From: Utricularia gibba | Lineage: Eukaryota > Streptophyta > Magnoliopsida > Lamiales > Lentibulariaceae | Length of the DNA: 64,000 bases | Assembly (NCBI GenBank): GCA_002189035.1 | Contig: CM007989.1 | Coordinates: 5,177,001 to 5,241,000 of the forward strand | Direction: 5' to 3' | Shown here: positions 1-11,483 of the stretch, in pieces | Layout: each line of letters starts with the position of its first letter | Numbering within the stretch: the stretch's first letter is position 1 | Notes under the pieces: model-generated | Told to the model about the DNA's origin: nothing | The model's database searches: none | What the model saw: only the letters and a program-made list of their open reading frames with translations | Made by a program: the position numbers and the translations under genes

Positions 1-513
1 GCGTAATTGACTTTATAATCTCATTAAACAAAGTATAGTGTCGTAACGGTTATCGAGTAACATCATCTTAGAATAACATCTTCAAAACTTACACAGTTAA
101 GTAAATTTTCAAGGTTTGCACACATACATGGAATATTTTTAGAAAAGTGGAACTTAAATCTAAACTATTTTTTATATTATTTTTTAAAATCACTTTTTTA
201 CTTTATTTTTGGTCCTTTTTAAGTAATTATTTTAAAGAATTAATTTTCTATTGATACGATTCTATTTATTAGTTTGATTGTTTCGATGCATTTATAGAAT
301 TACCATTAGCTGTTTGTACATACATGGATTATACATAAGAATAGGGTAGGTTGCAAGCCATCCTTACTATTATGTAATTAGGAAAAAAATTATTTTTTTA
401 TGTTGATTATTATTATGTATTTAATTATTATAAATTTAAATAAATGTGAAAATAAAATATAATTAAAATGAAATATATTTTATTATTATAAATTCATAAA
501 TATATTTAATGAA
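1..513. other. AT-rich flank, no feature seen
   Basis: Very AT-rich sequence with no reading frame of note and no recognisable repeat ends. I see nothing that supports a gene here. Confidence 0.5.
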
Positions 514-1062
514 TTAATAAATTTTGTTACGAGTGAAAATTGGTTGAGTGGGTCGGGCCGACTTTCCGGTTATGGATGTGATCAGAAAGACAACTTTTTT
601 GTATACTTCTTTCCGTGATCTGTTCGGTTTGACCAGATGAGATGAATGCAGGTAGAGATTTTTTACGTGAAAACCACCGTAAGGCGGAAAAACCACGGAA
701 CTGTCGGAGCTTGCCGGAAAAGACTTCTACTAGATGTAAGTGGTGAAGAGAAGTACAAGTTAGGAGGCTTAGGATCCAATCCTTCCCCCGTCATGATTTT
801 TGTTATTTATAGAGGAGGCCGATCTAGCCGATTCCTCGATTCTGTAGGTGTCGGTTACTTTTGCGCCTGCTATGCGATCTTGCTTTTCAGATATCGGCCG
901 CCTGTTTTGATCTTGCTTTTTAGACTGTGTCATACGGCCATCGCTGTCAAATTTCTGATACATATCGGCCTGTCGATTGACGTTATCTTGTCAGAGCTTC
1001 TTTTGACAGCCTTTCAAAAGCCGATTATCCCCAATCGATTTACACCTCATAAAATTTATTAG
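514..1062 (-). other. possible LTR-like remnant
   Basis: This is a GC-richer island in AT-rich surroundings. On the minus strand it contains GTGGTTTTTCC and, about 15 bases on, GGTTTTCACGTAAAAAATC. That pairing resembles the 3' part of many plant Ty1/copia LTRs. No LTR ends, primer site or coding domain could be found beside it. The 138-residue plus-strand frame (646-1062) shows no domain and is probably fortuitous. This is a weak assignment by resemblance only. Confidence 0.25.
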
Positions 1063-1585
1063 AGAAATAAAAGCAATGTAAATTAATAATATAAATACAA
1101 ATTATTAGAAAATTTATATATTAAATAACATTACTAAATTTTAAACTCAGATTCAGTTACATAGTTTAATTTTGGATTTTGTGTAATAATATGATCTATT
1201 AGGATTTATGCATTTGTATATTTCATTGATATTTTAATTACTTAGATATTTCAATTGAATTTAGATACATATATTTAGATTTCCATTGATATGAACTACA
1301 GTAATGTATCTACGCAGGGTGCTTTTGCAATAGAAATTATAGGATTTGGAAGAAAGTGACACATTGCAAAAACAATTCGAAGCATGAGCATTCATTCAAT
1401 AATGAATTCTAGTGACACCCACCAAATAGCCAATTTTTCGGACAGGGTCTTTTACACGCTACCTTCTTGAAAGAACTCTAATTCCCATGACATCTGAAAT
1501 GTTAGCACGATTGATAATTAATCCCAAGTTGATTTCCCTATGGACGCTACCCTTCTCGTCTGCAGATTTATCTTAATGTAGTTAT
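1063..1585. other. intergenic, downstream of PLATZ gene
   Basis: AT-rich sequence between the LTR-like island and the stop codon of the PLATZ gene. It would contain that gene's 3' UTR and polyadenylation region. No other feature was recognised. Confidence 0.4.
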
Positions 1586-2228
1586 TCAGAAAGGTGCTCG
1601 TCGTGGTATTCCCTTCCTTCTCCTCTTCCGAATAGGCAGAGCGGTTGAACCTTTTTCCTCTTCCCCTCTCTTCCTCGTCAACTCTTGCTTTGTTTTCACG
1701 CTCATCAACTGCTTCTCATCTCCTCTTAGGCTAATCACCTGTTCATGGACCATACACTGAATCGAACACCACTCTGAACCAGGAACATTGATTCTCGCAT
1801 TACATCTCCTGCAGCAATGATCCCCACTTTTTCTAACCCCTTCGGAATTCGGCGCCAGTTGCAGAACTGCCTCATGGTTGATGCGGTACACCCTAATGCG
1901 GGAGACGTCCAAGTACTTGCAGATCTCCGACACTCGGACCATCGTCTGCTTAGACGCCCTGGTGATCTGCCACCACCAAGAAACTCATTGTCAGCCACAA
2001 AGCCGCGATACAAGAGATCGTGAAACTAAATACAAAACAACTTATTACGTGGAAAATGCGGTGCCCCTGGTGCTGCTCATCGGACTTTTTCGAAAAGCAA
2101 GTGCGGCAAACGGGGTCGCAACTACAGTCGCAGCAGAGTACCGTGGAGTACTGATGAATATGTTGTAGGCACTTGGCTTTGTAGAACGGGAACCCTAGAA
2201 GCCTCTCTAGCCATAGTGCCATCGTCAT
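1586..2228 (-). CDS. PLATZ family zinc-dependent transcription factor
   Basis: PLATZ proteins are plant-specific nuclear zinc-binding proteins that bind A/T-rich DNA and mostly repress transcription. Exon 1 (2228-2049, 60 codons) encodes WLERLLGFPF followed by a first Cys/His cluster (CLQH, CCDC, CRTC, HQGH). Exon 2 (1966-1586, 126 codons plus stop) encodes VRVSEICKYLDVS, then CRRC-x11-CSIQC, matching the second PLATZ metal motif C-x2-C-x11-C-x3-C. It ends in a basic tail RKRRRKGIPRRAPF, typical of the family C-terminus. Splicing at CAC|GTAATAAG and GGTGGCAG|ATC joins ..RIFH to ITRASKQTMVRVSEI in frame. The product is 186 residues, slightly short for the family (about 200-260). The start is uncertain: ATGs at 2228 and 2222 are both possible. 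A good acceptor-like site (TTTCTTACCACCCTAG, ending at 2239) could mean a short upstream exon. No stop or frameshift is visible, so this is probably a functional host gene. Confidence 0.88.
1967..2048 (-). other. intron of the PLATZ gene (82 bp)
   Basis: It starts with GTAATAAG and ends GTGGTGGCAG on the minus strand. Removing it restores a continuous frame from the first zinc cluster into the conserved VRVSEI block. A cDNA or RNA-seq junction between 2049 and 1966 would confirm it. Confidence 0.8.
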
Positions 2229-2262
2229 CGAATCAAGGCTAGGGTGGTAAGAAAGATGCATG

Positions 2263-2272
2263 TTATATATAG
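2263..2272 (-). promoter_or_regulatory. candidate TATA box of the PLATZ gene
   Basis: The minus strand reads CTATATATAA about 35-45 bases before the candidate ATG at 2228. If used, the leader would be only a few bases long, or the real first exon lies elsewhere. Position and motif are the only evidence. Confidence 0.35.
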
Positions 2273-2339
2273 ATGTCGAAGTGAACATTATCTTGACATT
2301 TATGGAAATCGAAAATATGTTTCCTAAATTTGTGAACAT

Positions 2340-3467
2340 CTGTCATCTAGGATTAGATTCTATCAAAATACGATACAAACCTGGTGAGGATCCTTCCAAC
2401 TTGCAAATGTTTCCTAATTTGTTCAATCTTTTACAAGTGGGTTTTGACGATATTGCCCTTCGCATTCATAAAACCTCTCTCTCAATCTAAATATTTCCCT
2501 CCTCACATTACTGATATTCTACCTTTTTTTTTTTTGAGTATGGCTAACGCATTCACTTGGTTGAAAGATGGGGGAATTGCATGCAGACTTTATTTATGAT
2601 GTGAAGCCTGCAGGTCGTAGTCACTCGTAACTTGCGATGTTTTTTCCTTGCATAACTTATTCGTGTGACGACCAAATAATGATGGGAGACAAATCTAGAA
2701 AGTTATAACACACGTAAGTTTTTGCGACAGGTCCGATGACGTCACAAGTTTCCATTATGGCTGGGTTTGCCTAATATGCTGTTTAACGAACAAAACCAAT
2801 GGAAAACAGCTGATAATGTTATCTAAAACAAAAAGAATGAATTATCACCAGAATCGAGCCCCGTGATTTCCAAGGTACCCTGTTGCAGGAAACACCCAAA
2901 TGATGGGCGCAGATAATTATACATATTTAACTTAACTCATTTGTAGTGATTTAGGGTGTTAGCATTTAAGCTTTGCAGGAATTGATTGTAGTGATTCAAG
3001 AAACGGCTCTTCATTCCATATCGAGTAATGAGATTTCTTATTCAAGTATTGAAGGTGTTATCCTAAAATAATGATATTCAATAATCGTTGTAAATAGTGC
3101 CATAATTTTATAAAATTAAGTTAATCCTAATATCCGTTTTTTCAACTCTTAATAACTTATGTTTTCTGTATATTAAAGATTAATCTATATAGTTTACTCC
3201 CTTGCATATAGGTTATCACAAAAGTATCTTGACAATGATATTAACCTAACATTTTATAAAATATATTTTCTCTGGTAGGAAAATCAAATTAGTACAAAAA
3301 AAAAAAAAAATACAATACCAATAACTAAGAATGACAATGTCAAGTGCAAACATTGTCCATGTACCTCAATTTGAAAAGGTTAGTTTGAACTATGTTAAAG
3401 GCAAGTAAGATATTTTAAGCATACAAATGACATGTTCCAATACTAAAGGCTTTTTATTCATGTGTAT
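2340..3467. other. AT-rich intergenic sequence
   Basis: This is upstream of the PLATZ gene. It contains a poly-T run near 2524-2537 and a poly-A run near 3296-3309. No conserved coding segment or element end was recognised, so any regulatory content is unknown. Confidence 0.4.
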
Positions 3468-4649
3468 TGATAAACGAAAAATTTATGCAATGTCATTAAA
3501 ATTAAAAATTTCTCCTATCAAACAAAATTATAAACCTAAATCACATTAAATCATATGAAAAATATGAGTATAGTGGACTAAAATTGAACACAGGGAGCTA
3601 GGTGCTTGCTATGTGAAAATCAATGCATGCAATCAGTGTCACGTTGATAAATTTGGTCTTAACTAGGACTAAGACAGAATTGCGATAAAATACAATAAAG
3701 AAAAGTAATAAACTTCTGAACTCGGTTATTCCTGGAATGAAATGAGTGATGCCCGGGGACTTTCAGGGGATGTATGCTTTATCGCTAAACATGCTCACAC
3801 AAACCATAAATTAAACAACTAACAAACAAAGTTTAGGTCTACCTGGACTTTTGTTTTTCCCCTAATCTTTCATCTACCTCTAATTAGGGTTATTAAGATG
3901 TGTTTCACTACTCTCTCCTCCTAGATCTATCCTAATTTGTTAAGGAAGTGGTATGATCTATGGTTAACAAGGTCAAATAATTGATTAGCAAATTATACCC
4001 CTTTGGCCCCAAGGCATACTTCTAAGCACTTAGCCACTCATAACAAGGGAAAGGAAAACGTTTTCATAGCATATCCTAAGCAACATTTTGGTCTCAAAGT
4101 TAAACAACAACAAGCAGTGCATAACATAAATAGAAAAGACAAATGGTTCACGCAATAAAACTAAAACTAGTCTCAACTAGGAACAGTGTTCATCAAGAAC
4201 AAAAGAAAATCTTCAAAGAGAAACTGGTTCTTCCAAGTCATCGTCCCCCTCCTTCTTCCCCCAAAAAATTCTCCAGAAAGCTATATCGTATGTCTCCAAT
4301 GGGGGATATTGTTTCTCTCTTCATCTTGTCCCCCTTTTTGTCCAAAATCCGTCCTTTTCTTCTTCTTGGATTTTGTATTCTTCTTTTAAGACTTTTCCCT
4401 CATCCTCTACCACTACACTGTTCATATCAAGCTCCTTGGGATTTGTGTTGCCAACATATATTGCATTGTCCAAAGAAAACTATTAGAAGTAAGGTTGAGA
4501 CTAAATTACGATTTAGTCCCAACTAAAACTAAAAAAACACAATTATAGTATTCTACTAAAAAATATATAACTAAGCAGTAAAACTTAAGTTTTACAGCAT
4601 AATATGAGTCATTTTTCTGTTCTCAATCACTCAAAAATATGTGTTATCA
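3468..4649 (-). mobile_element. solo LTR, family X (gypsy, Athila/Tat-like)
   Basis: An 1182-bp LTR in minus orientation. On the minus strand it starts TGATAACACATATTTTTGAG and ends CGTTTATCA, so TGAT/ATCA termini are inverted. It is flanked by a perfect 5-bp target duplication, TGTAT (3463-3467 and 4650-4654). No internal domain is present, so it is a solo LTR left by LTR-LTR recombination. Related copies lie at 21158-22153, 32555-32956 and 59268-59858. The end CGTTTATCA is shared with the LTR of Athila element B, which suggests the same clade. The frames at 4143-4526 lie inside the LTR and are not genes. Confidence 0.85.
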
Positions 4650-6789
4650 TGTATACTTGTTGATTGATTCCTGTGTAAGTATAACATATTATGTTTAATT
4701 TATTTAAATTTAAAATAATATATTTTGAATGTTTAAATATAATTCATGTTTGATTGTTAGTATACTTTATTTGGATTTAATATCCAAACAAGTTTGATAT
4801 GTGAGAGCAAAATTGTGAATTTGTTGAATTTTTAGTGTAAAAATACCAATATGGCCTCAATATTTAAATATAAAATTTGAAAATCAATTACCGCGTATTT
4901 AATTTTCGCTCTCTACCTAAGCCAATTTTCACTGTTTTCCTCGCGAACGCCCAAATTTTCAGTCGCGTGCATCTGCACATATCCATTGTGCACAGGTAGA
5001 CTAAATAGTCATTGTGGTTACCAAATGTGCTAATGCAAATAAATGGAGGCTAATTCACCCACAAAACAGCCCAACATTAATGATAAAGGAATTGTCGTCA
5101 ATTTAAACTAGCATCGAATTCAATGTTGCGCAATGGTGCGTGAATTTGCGTTGCAACGAGAACCGAATAGTACGGATCGCATCTCGGTACCATTTTGAAA
5201 CTATATCCTTCCACAAGTTCAACTAAACATTAAATAGTGCGGATTGTAGTGCTTGATTGAACTTAGGTTTCGATCAAGCATCAGATGCAAGGGAGCATTG
5301 CGCTTTTTAAAAATTTAGAATTTAAATGATGACAATATCTTTCAATTTATATGAACACCCAATGTATTGACATTAGTTTCTTTCATATCAAATATCGTAT
5401 TATCAATGCGGTGCTTGTTAAAAATTTATATATTAATTTATGATAATATCATTCAATTTCTCTGAACACCCATATATATTTTTTTATTAATACGTATAAA
5501 AGCCATAAACAAATAAATCCTATTAACACCTTGCGAAACGGTGTTTGCTAACAAGACAATGAACGCCATCTAGCCATCAAATTTTATATATTAATTAAAT
5601 CTAAAATAATTCTGTTAGCATCATATAACCATTAAATGCTGATTGCTAACAAGAAAATGAATGCTAATGCACCATACCTATCGAGGTCCACAATTTGGTA
5701 TTACTCAAAAAAATAAAAACCAAGGATACTAATCATAGTTAACAACAAGTTTTGACACATTAAACTTCCATAACATAATTTATGTGGAACAAATCAACAA
5801 CAGATACAAATGATCATTATTCAATGAAGAAAAAAGAAAATGAAGAAGCAAAGATAGATATGAGAGATGGAGTTACAGCCTTTTTCCCCTTCTACAACCC
5901 TTTCTCCTAGATTAACATGCTCATTAGTAAGTAGTTTGCATGCTTTAATATTAACAGGTGATCTAATTTATTATTTTTCAACTTTTTAATAAAAACTTCA
6001 ATGTATTTTTGTATTAACAGGTGATAAAATAGTTTGTAACCACACGGGTTTGAACTCAAGCCCTTTTATATGTATGAACATAATTGAGCCAACTAACTAA
6101 ATGGGATATGTTGACATGCATGAAATTACGTATCCAAATATTGCAAATGCATCACATACAGCTTAGGTCTCTAATGATTGGAATCTTGCCATATGTAACC
6201 TGATACGTGTTTCCTTCCTACCTCGTGGCATGCCAACCTGATATTAGAGGAAAAGAAAGTAAGTTGAGTTGCAAACATGAGAGGACTATCTGCTCCCTTT
6301 TCTAGTTGGCTAGCAGTATTTTTCCTGTGAGCCAATTATACATGAGAATGCCTCGTGCACACAAGAATCTTAGCACTGTAGTCCTTATTGGAAAACTCAA
6401 TGTCCTTCCCAATCATTAATCTTTAGTTTTGACTACTTATGTGGCAATGCGTCTTACTAGAGATGTTGCTCTACATAATCCGTAGCACTCTAAACCTATA
6501 CACCAACATTATGTCTCCTACAAGGACACCAGGACTCTGCCCCTTTGTATGGGCAATTGTCTATTCGAGCACTCTCCTAACCTAGGTACTTTCCTTGAGT
6601 TCGAACCTTATATCCACTATATCATCTCATTAAAGTAGTGTTTAGTTTTTAATTGAGATTTATAAATTATTTAGATAGAAAAATTCAAATATTTGCAACG
6701 AACAAGAATTTTTATTTATCAAATTGATGTCATTGCCAAGGAGTGAGGTCTAATTACTGTAAATTTTTACGTGATGTATTTGTAATTTT
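4650..6789. other. AT-rich spacer
   Basis: Long AT-rich stretch without a convincing coding segment. Apart from the diverged duplication at 5297-5480, no element ends or domains were recognised. Confidence 0.4.
5297..5480. repeat. diverged tandem duplication (period about 109 bp)
   Basis: Two similar blocks (about 5297-5372 and 5406-5480) share TTAAAAATTTA, a GACAATATC/GATAATATC core, TTCAATTT and TGAACACCCA. A third, weaker trace follows near 5530-5670. They look like an old local duplication of AT-rich DNA. Confidence 0.45.
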
Positions 6790-6889
6790 TTGATGCAGGA
6801 GACATTCGTTTCAATCTAGAAGTCAAGAGGGCATCTAGTATGAACCGAAAGAAGGTGAGGGAAGCGACCAAATTGAAAAGACCCTTGTC

Positions 6890-7195
6890 ATGAACCAAGA
6901 AAATTTGAAAATAACTGAATATGAAAAGATGTTGAATAAACTAGACACTGCTGATCATACCCATATGGGATTATTAGGCATCAAATTTCCATCTGATGTA
7001 GTGAATGAGCTTGAACCGGACATGACTAATTTATTGCCAAAATTTTATGAGAAGATGAGAGTGAATCTGCATGAACAATTGGATAACGCCATTGCTATTG
7101 CACATCTTTTTAAAAGTGATTGTATGATAGAAGATTCTACTTGTTTAAGAGCATCAGTTCACTTTGGAAGGAGGATAAAAAATGTGGTTTCTTGA
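6890..7195 (+). pseudogene. Athila-type gag N-terminal fragment
   Basis: The translation contains YEKMLNKLDTADHTHMGLL, followed by ..LLPKFYEKM and ..CLRASVHF. This aligns by eye with the start of element B gag (44909-45268: LEKTLNELDAADHTYRGL, FLPKFYGKIGENPHEHLDN, ICLRDFQF). In a complete element the segment would sit in the capsid region of Gag. The frame stops where element B continues into GGAKTWFNSL, so this is a truncated copy with no pol next to it on this strand. Confidence 0.7.
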
Positions 7196-7423
7196 ATTTG
7201 GGGGAGCATCTTGGATTATAAGAGACTGTAAGGAAATGAATGCTATTCCTTATTTCTATAATTGACAATTTAGAGGAAGCTAGAGAAAGCTAAGTTAAGG
7301 GAAAAGAAAGAAAAAAAAAATAGATTCTTTTTTCAAGATCCATCAGTTTACTTTTACTTTATATTTTCATATATTTTAACCACTTTTACAAAAACATGAC
7401 AGCTTGTAATAGGTATTAAAACT

Positions 7424-8078
7424 TTACCTTTGATAAAAATTCATCCTGTCAGTGTATTGTGAATGTCTAGCTATACAAAGATAAAGATGAACTTTATATT
7501 TAGCTAATACACTCTTTATGGAATGGTTCACGAAGTGAGTAGAACAATCGGAAATGATAATTTTCAGATTACCAAACTGTGGAAATACGATAGAAGTCAA
7601 GAAGTAGCCCATAGTTTTGGCATCATCTCTTTTGCGAGGCATAACTTTCACCTATTTGGTGACATAATCTACAATGAGTAGAATGTGGAGCTTTCCTGTA
7701 GAGGGAGGAAAGGTCCCATGAAGCATATTCCCATGCACTGAAGATTTTGCACATAACAATGGGTTGAAGTACCATTTCATCTTTTTGTCTCAAACCTCCT
7801 CCATTTAGCAATTGGGTACACCTTGCACTGAATATAAGCATTTTTGAAAATTCTAGGCCAATAAAAATAATCTTCAAAGACTTTCTTTGCAATGATCTTG
7901 ATACAAAAATGTCCTTCTCAAGTCAACTCATGATAATAGGAAAGTCTTTGAATAATCTGATCAACACCTATCTTCTAGAGATGTGGGTTGATGGAGGGTA
8001 AATTCTGAAGGTGTCGTATGCGTAAAGGTCTTCCCCATCAAAAGATATTTGTAAAGCTAAACTAGCATCCTACAACAC
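7424..8078 (-). pseudogene. Athila-type integrase fragment
   Basis: Minus-strand frames read RDDAKTMGYFLTSIVFPQFG then IIISDCSTHFVNHSIKSVL. These match element A integrase (RDDAKTVGNFLINILFPRFG, IISDRGTHFVNHAIKSAL), including the second catalytic Asp. The upstream part (8078-7650) keeps the zinc-finger to core linker in shifted frames. Several frameshifts and stops break it. It abuts the 3' LTR edge of element A at 8079 and is more decayed than element A. Confidence 0.75.
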
Positions 8079-9379
8079 TGTTGCGTATCGTTTCCTCAAC
8101 AAATTTTAAATATTTAAAACGTAAAACACTAGAAAGCATAGTACGAGTATCGATCTCAGGGAGTTGTTTTTCGTGAAAGTGTTTTGTAAAGAAATTCTAC
8201 AAAATGTCACGGTTTTGTAAAAGAGGGTTTTTAAGATGCAGAAATAAAAGTTACAACCTAAGTAATGGACCTTGACTACGGTACGCAGTTCCTCGGAATA
8301 AGATTCCATCTCCTTCCTTTGTCCGTCCTTGCCTCGGTTTTCACTGATTTCTTCCGAATAGCTGCTAATAGGAGCAAGGAATAGCCTACTCTCCCTTACA
8401 CTATGATTGACAAGGAGGCACGGGAATAGCCTCATGTGATTCCCCCTTGGACGATTAGGAAGACAAGATGATTGCCTTCGATTGCCTTCAAAACCGAATT
8501 GCGCGTGTGTGCCCAGCTGTTGCCATTGGCCAAGGGCAGGTCCGAGGTCACAACCTGTCCACTGTCGCGGTACCTAGGCCACAAACAATTTGCTACTTCC
8601 CTCGAACCGGCAGGGTTGGAGTTGGTGCTCTTCACCTTGATCTTCACCAAAATCCGCGAGGAGTGGCCTGCTACTCATGGATCTTGACTAAAAGTCGTTG
8701 ACTACAACAAGACGCGTGGAAGTATGCGGAATCCGAATTGAATTCAGCGAAGAACCGAGTGTATTACTCAGGACTTGGAAGGAAACTTTATCTACTTCCC
8801 AGAAACTAAAGGTTCTTAGCCTGAAAGGGTCATGGAAACAGAAACAAAAAGAAACTAAGTGTTCTTCCTCCTTGAAGGTGAGGAAGGACTCAAAAGTCTA
8901 GGTATACAAAGGAAATGGCAAAAAGTTCGAAACTAAGTGCTCCAAGTGGTTTTTATATGACTTCCCACGTGCATTAACTCCTTTGGGTCCCCTTCCAATC
9001 ATTCCTTTTGTCTTGTGTGCGCCACCAGGCTTTCTTTGCGTGCAAGTTAGCGCCTAATCATTTCTGCAGACTTTGACATGCCGTAAGTCAGGGGCCATGA
9101 CCAGTGTCAGTCTTCTGCCCACAATTGTTCAAGTCACGTATAAGGCACGAAAAGTCAGACTCTGACCACCTGCAATACTCCTGCAACACTCCACGACAGT
9201 CTCTTGACATGTCTCGGTCAAAGTGTGAGAAAAAAGGCATAAAATATACACAAAATGGGAAAATAGGAATTTTCTAGTAAAAATCAAATACTTAATAATA
9301 AGACTCCTAATTTGGGCGACTTGATACATAATTAACACATAATAATACCTAATAATTAACTAGAACATGGCACTTAACA
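8079..9379 (-). repeat. 3' LTR of Athila element A (1301 bp)
   Basis: On the minus strand it runs from TGTTAAGTGCC to CGCAACA. It is collinear with 16607-17902, apart from scattered substitutions, small indels and the 12-bp difference at 8638-8649. The frames at 8468-8901 lie inside the LTR and recur in the other LTR, so they are not genes. Confidence 0.9.
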
Positions 9380-9394
9380 TATTCTCCCACACTT
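9380..9394 (-). other. polypurine tract of element A
   Basis: The minus strand reads AAGTGTGGGAGAATA directly before the LTR start TGTTAAGTG. This is the position and composition expected for the plus-strand primer in Ty3/gypsy reverse transcription. Confidence 0.7.
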
Positions 9395-9843
9395 AAATCA
9401 TGATTGTCCTCAAGTATGAAAATTATAGCAGTCCACGAAAAAGGGTAGAACCTAAGTAATGATGCATTACTAAGGTACAATGTTCCTACAGCAGGCGTTT
9501 ACTCCAATTTTTTTCCTATCCTTCAATTAAATTAAGGCAAGCCACTCAAGTTCGCATGCATCAGGTAAAGATTTAACTAATGACTACTTATACACTACAT
9601 CATCAAGTCAAAAACAGCAAAAAACATACACTATAGTTAGCAGCAGGGTGTGTTTGGTGGGGCTTGAAGGTGCAGTGTTGAGAGGAACGTCTGTTGACCA
9701 TATGGATTCACAATGGAGAAAGGCATAGAAATAATGGTACTTTTGGTACCCTCTTGTACGAAAACAGCCTTCCCCTCAACTTCCTTCAGGTAGCTGCAAG
9801 AAAACAAATCATCCAAATCCAGATACCGAAAATGATTGTCTAC
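9395..9843 (-). other. 3' untranslated internal region of element A
   Basis: Lies between the env-position ORF and the polypurine tract. No domain or conserved frame was seen. Confidence 0.5.
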
Positions 9844-11223
9844 CTAAGGGGTCTGTTTTTCTAGGTTCACTTTCAAGTGTTGGGCGAGCTTGGTGATGAG
9901 AGAAGCAAATGGGAGCACTCTTTCATTCTTAGCTGTAATGGAGTGCATTTGAGTGGCAATCCACCATCCCAAATTGATGGGGAGCTTCTTCATCATCGCC
10001 AAGAAAAAGAACACGATCACCTTGGCAATGATGCTGGTGCCTTGTCGGGTTGCGCTATAACAGCCTCCCAAATACCTGTTCAAGACTAAAAGAGCAGGTG
10101 CCCTCAAGTAGTGGGCCTTGAGTTTGCGTACAGAAAATGGGGGCTCACAGACAGATATGGAAGCATAGGCATTCAACACATTGAAATGTTAAGGATAATC
10201 ACAGAATGCTTGGAGGTAACGAGTAGTGGCTAAATCAGATTCAGAAACAAAGCCTAAAGCCACATTAAAATCGTTTATAGACATGCAAAAGTTGTTGCCT
10301 CCAAGGCGGAAAGAAATCAAATTTTCAGCAAGGGGATTTCCAGCCACATCCTCAAACACAAAAGTTGTATAAAATTTGAAAACAAGTTTGGGATAAACTA
10401 GAAGACTAATTTCAGAAAATTTACGCCACTCAGGGGAAGCATCAAATAAACGGTTGATATCATCAAGTAGATTCAGATGCACCAATGTAGGCGTATGCAA
10501 TTTGAAGTCAAATAAAATTCTGCGCGAGGTTAAGAGATTAAGTAGGAGTTGAGCATTCTTATCTCAAAATTTCATAGTGTTTTTCAGCTTAGTCCAAGCA
10601 GGGCACTCCAGTGCTCAGTCTCGCCAGAATTTTGTGCGACCGTGCTGTCCTTTACCACGCTGTGTGGGCTGAGTTGCTTCATCAACATCCTGTTCTCCGG
10701 GGAGAAACTCTAGGCATGGCCCTTCATTAGCGGCACGCTCCATTTCAGAGATCCAGAGATCAACCTCTTCGTAGATGGTGATCTCCTCAATGTCATCTTC
10801 GTCCTGTACTAGAGAAGGGGATGAGTGAATAATATGAATTTCTGGTTCCTTACCCTTTTCTCCAGTAATTTCCTCCGGTTGTATGGGCTGCGGGCTCTCG
10901 GGGGCAAAAATTGCTGCTGGGGAGTTTGGTTCTGAGGACTTAGGTGTGTCAGCAACAACAATAGCGGTAGCAGGGATTGGGTACCACTCTAGGTACAGCA
11001 CCGGAGACACAATAGTGAGAGGCGTGGCCTCAATCGAAACAGACTCAGTCGCAGCGCCTATAGATGGCTCATGAGCAGTGGAAACATAAGCTTCTGCTGG
11101 GTTATTGGTGCGGCGACGCTGGGTCCTTTGGGATGGTCCAGCAGCAGCAGGTTGGCGCTTCCGAGTTGCTGCCTGAGCAACACTTGCGCTTCAGGTACCC
11201 GGAGATGTTGGGCATCCAGACAT
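9844..11223 (-). pseudogene. Athila 3' ORF (env-position) of element A
   Basis: A single minus-strand frame of 460 codons runs from MSGCPTSPGT to the stop at 9844. It is interrupted by at least four premature stops (near 11192, at 10615, near 10564 and at 10189). The N-terminal half is basic, then Pro/Glu-rich. The C-terminal half contains FYTTFVFE, NVALGFVSESD and LPINLGWWIATQMHSI, which match the equivalent region of element B (NLGAMIAEQMIRD). Athila elements carry such an ORF after pol. It has been called env-like, but its function is unknown. Because the stops lie in one frame, the decay is by point mutation. Confidence 0.7.
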
Positions 11224-11483
11224 GATGAGCAGAAAATTAAGAGAATCGGAGAATTTCAGGCGAGAGAATGAGAGGAATTGAAATGCAAGTCACAACAGCG
11301 AAGGGGGGTAATGGTCAGTGAAAATGGGAATGCCAAAAACGAGGAAAGAGTAACGGTTAAAGTAAAGTCACTTGGAGTAAGTGGGTGATTAAAATGAGGA
11401 AAGAGTAACGGTTACGAAATTAAAGTCATGGGTTGCCTCCCATGCAGCGCCAATTTAGAGTCTTTGGCCAACTGTGACACCTA

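Noticed and set aside
646-1062. 138-residue plus-strand frame
   Set aside because: No domain, and its composition shifts along its length. The region looks more like an LTR remnant read on the other strand.
4143-4526. 127-residue frame rich in Pro, Ser and Phe
   Set aside because: It is inside the solo LTR 3468-4649. Other X copies do not keep it open.
7196-7423. Possible continuation of the gag fragment
   Set aside because: Stops in all frames and no match to element B gag beyond 7195. Nothing further can be supported.
8468-8901. Plus-strand open frames repeated at 16974-17416
   Set aside because: They lie inside the two LTRs of element A, so the repetition comes from LTR identity. No domain is visible and the frame is on the non-transcribed strand.
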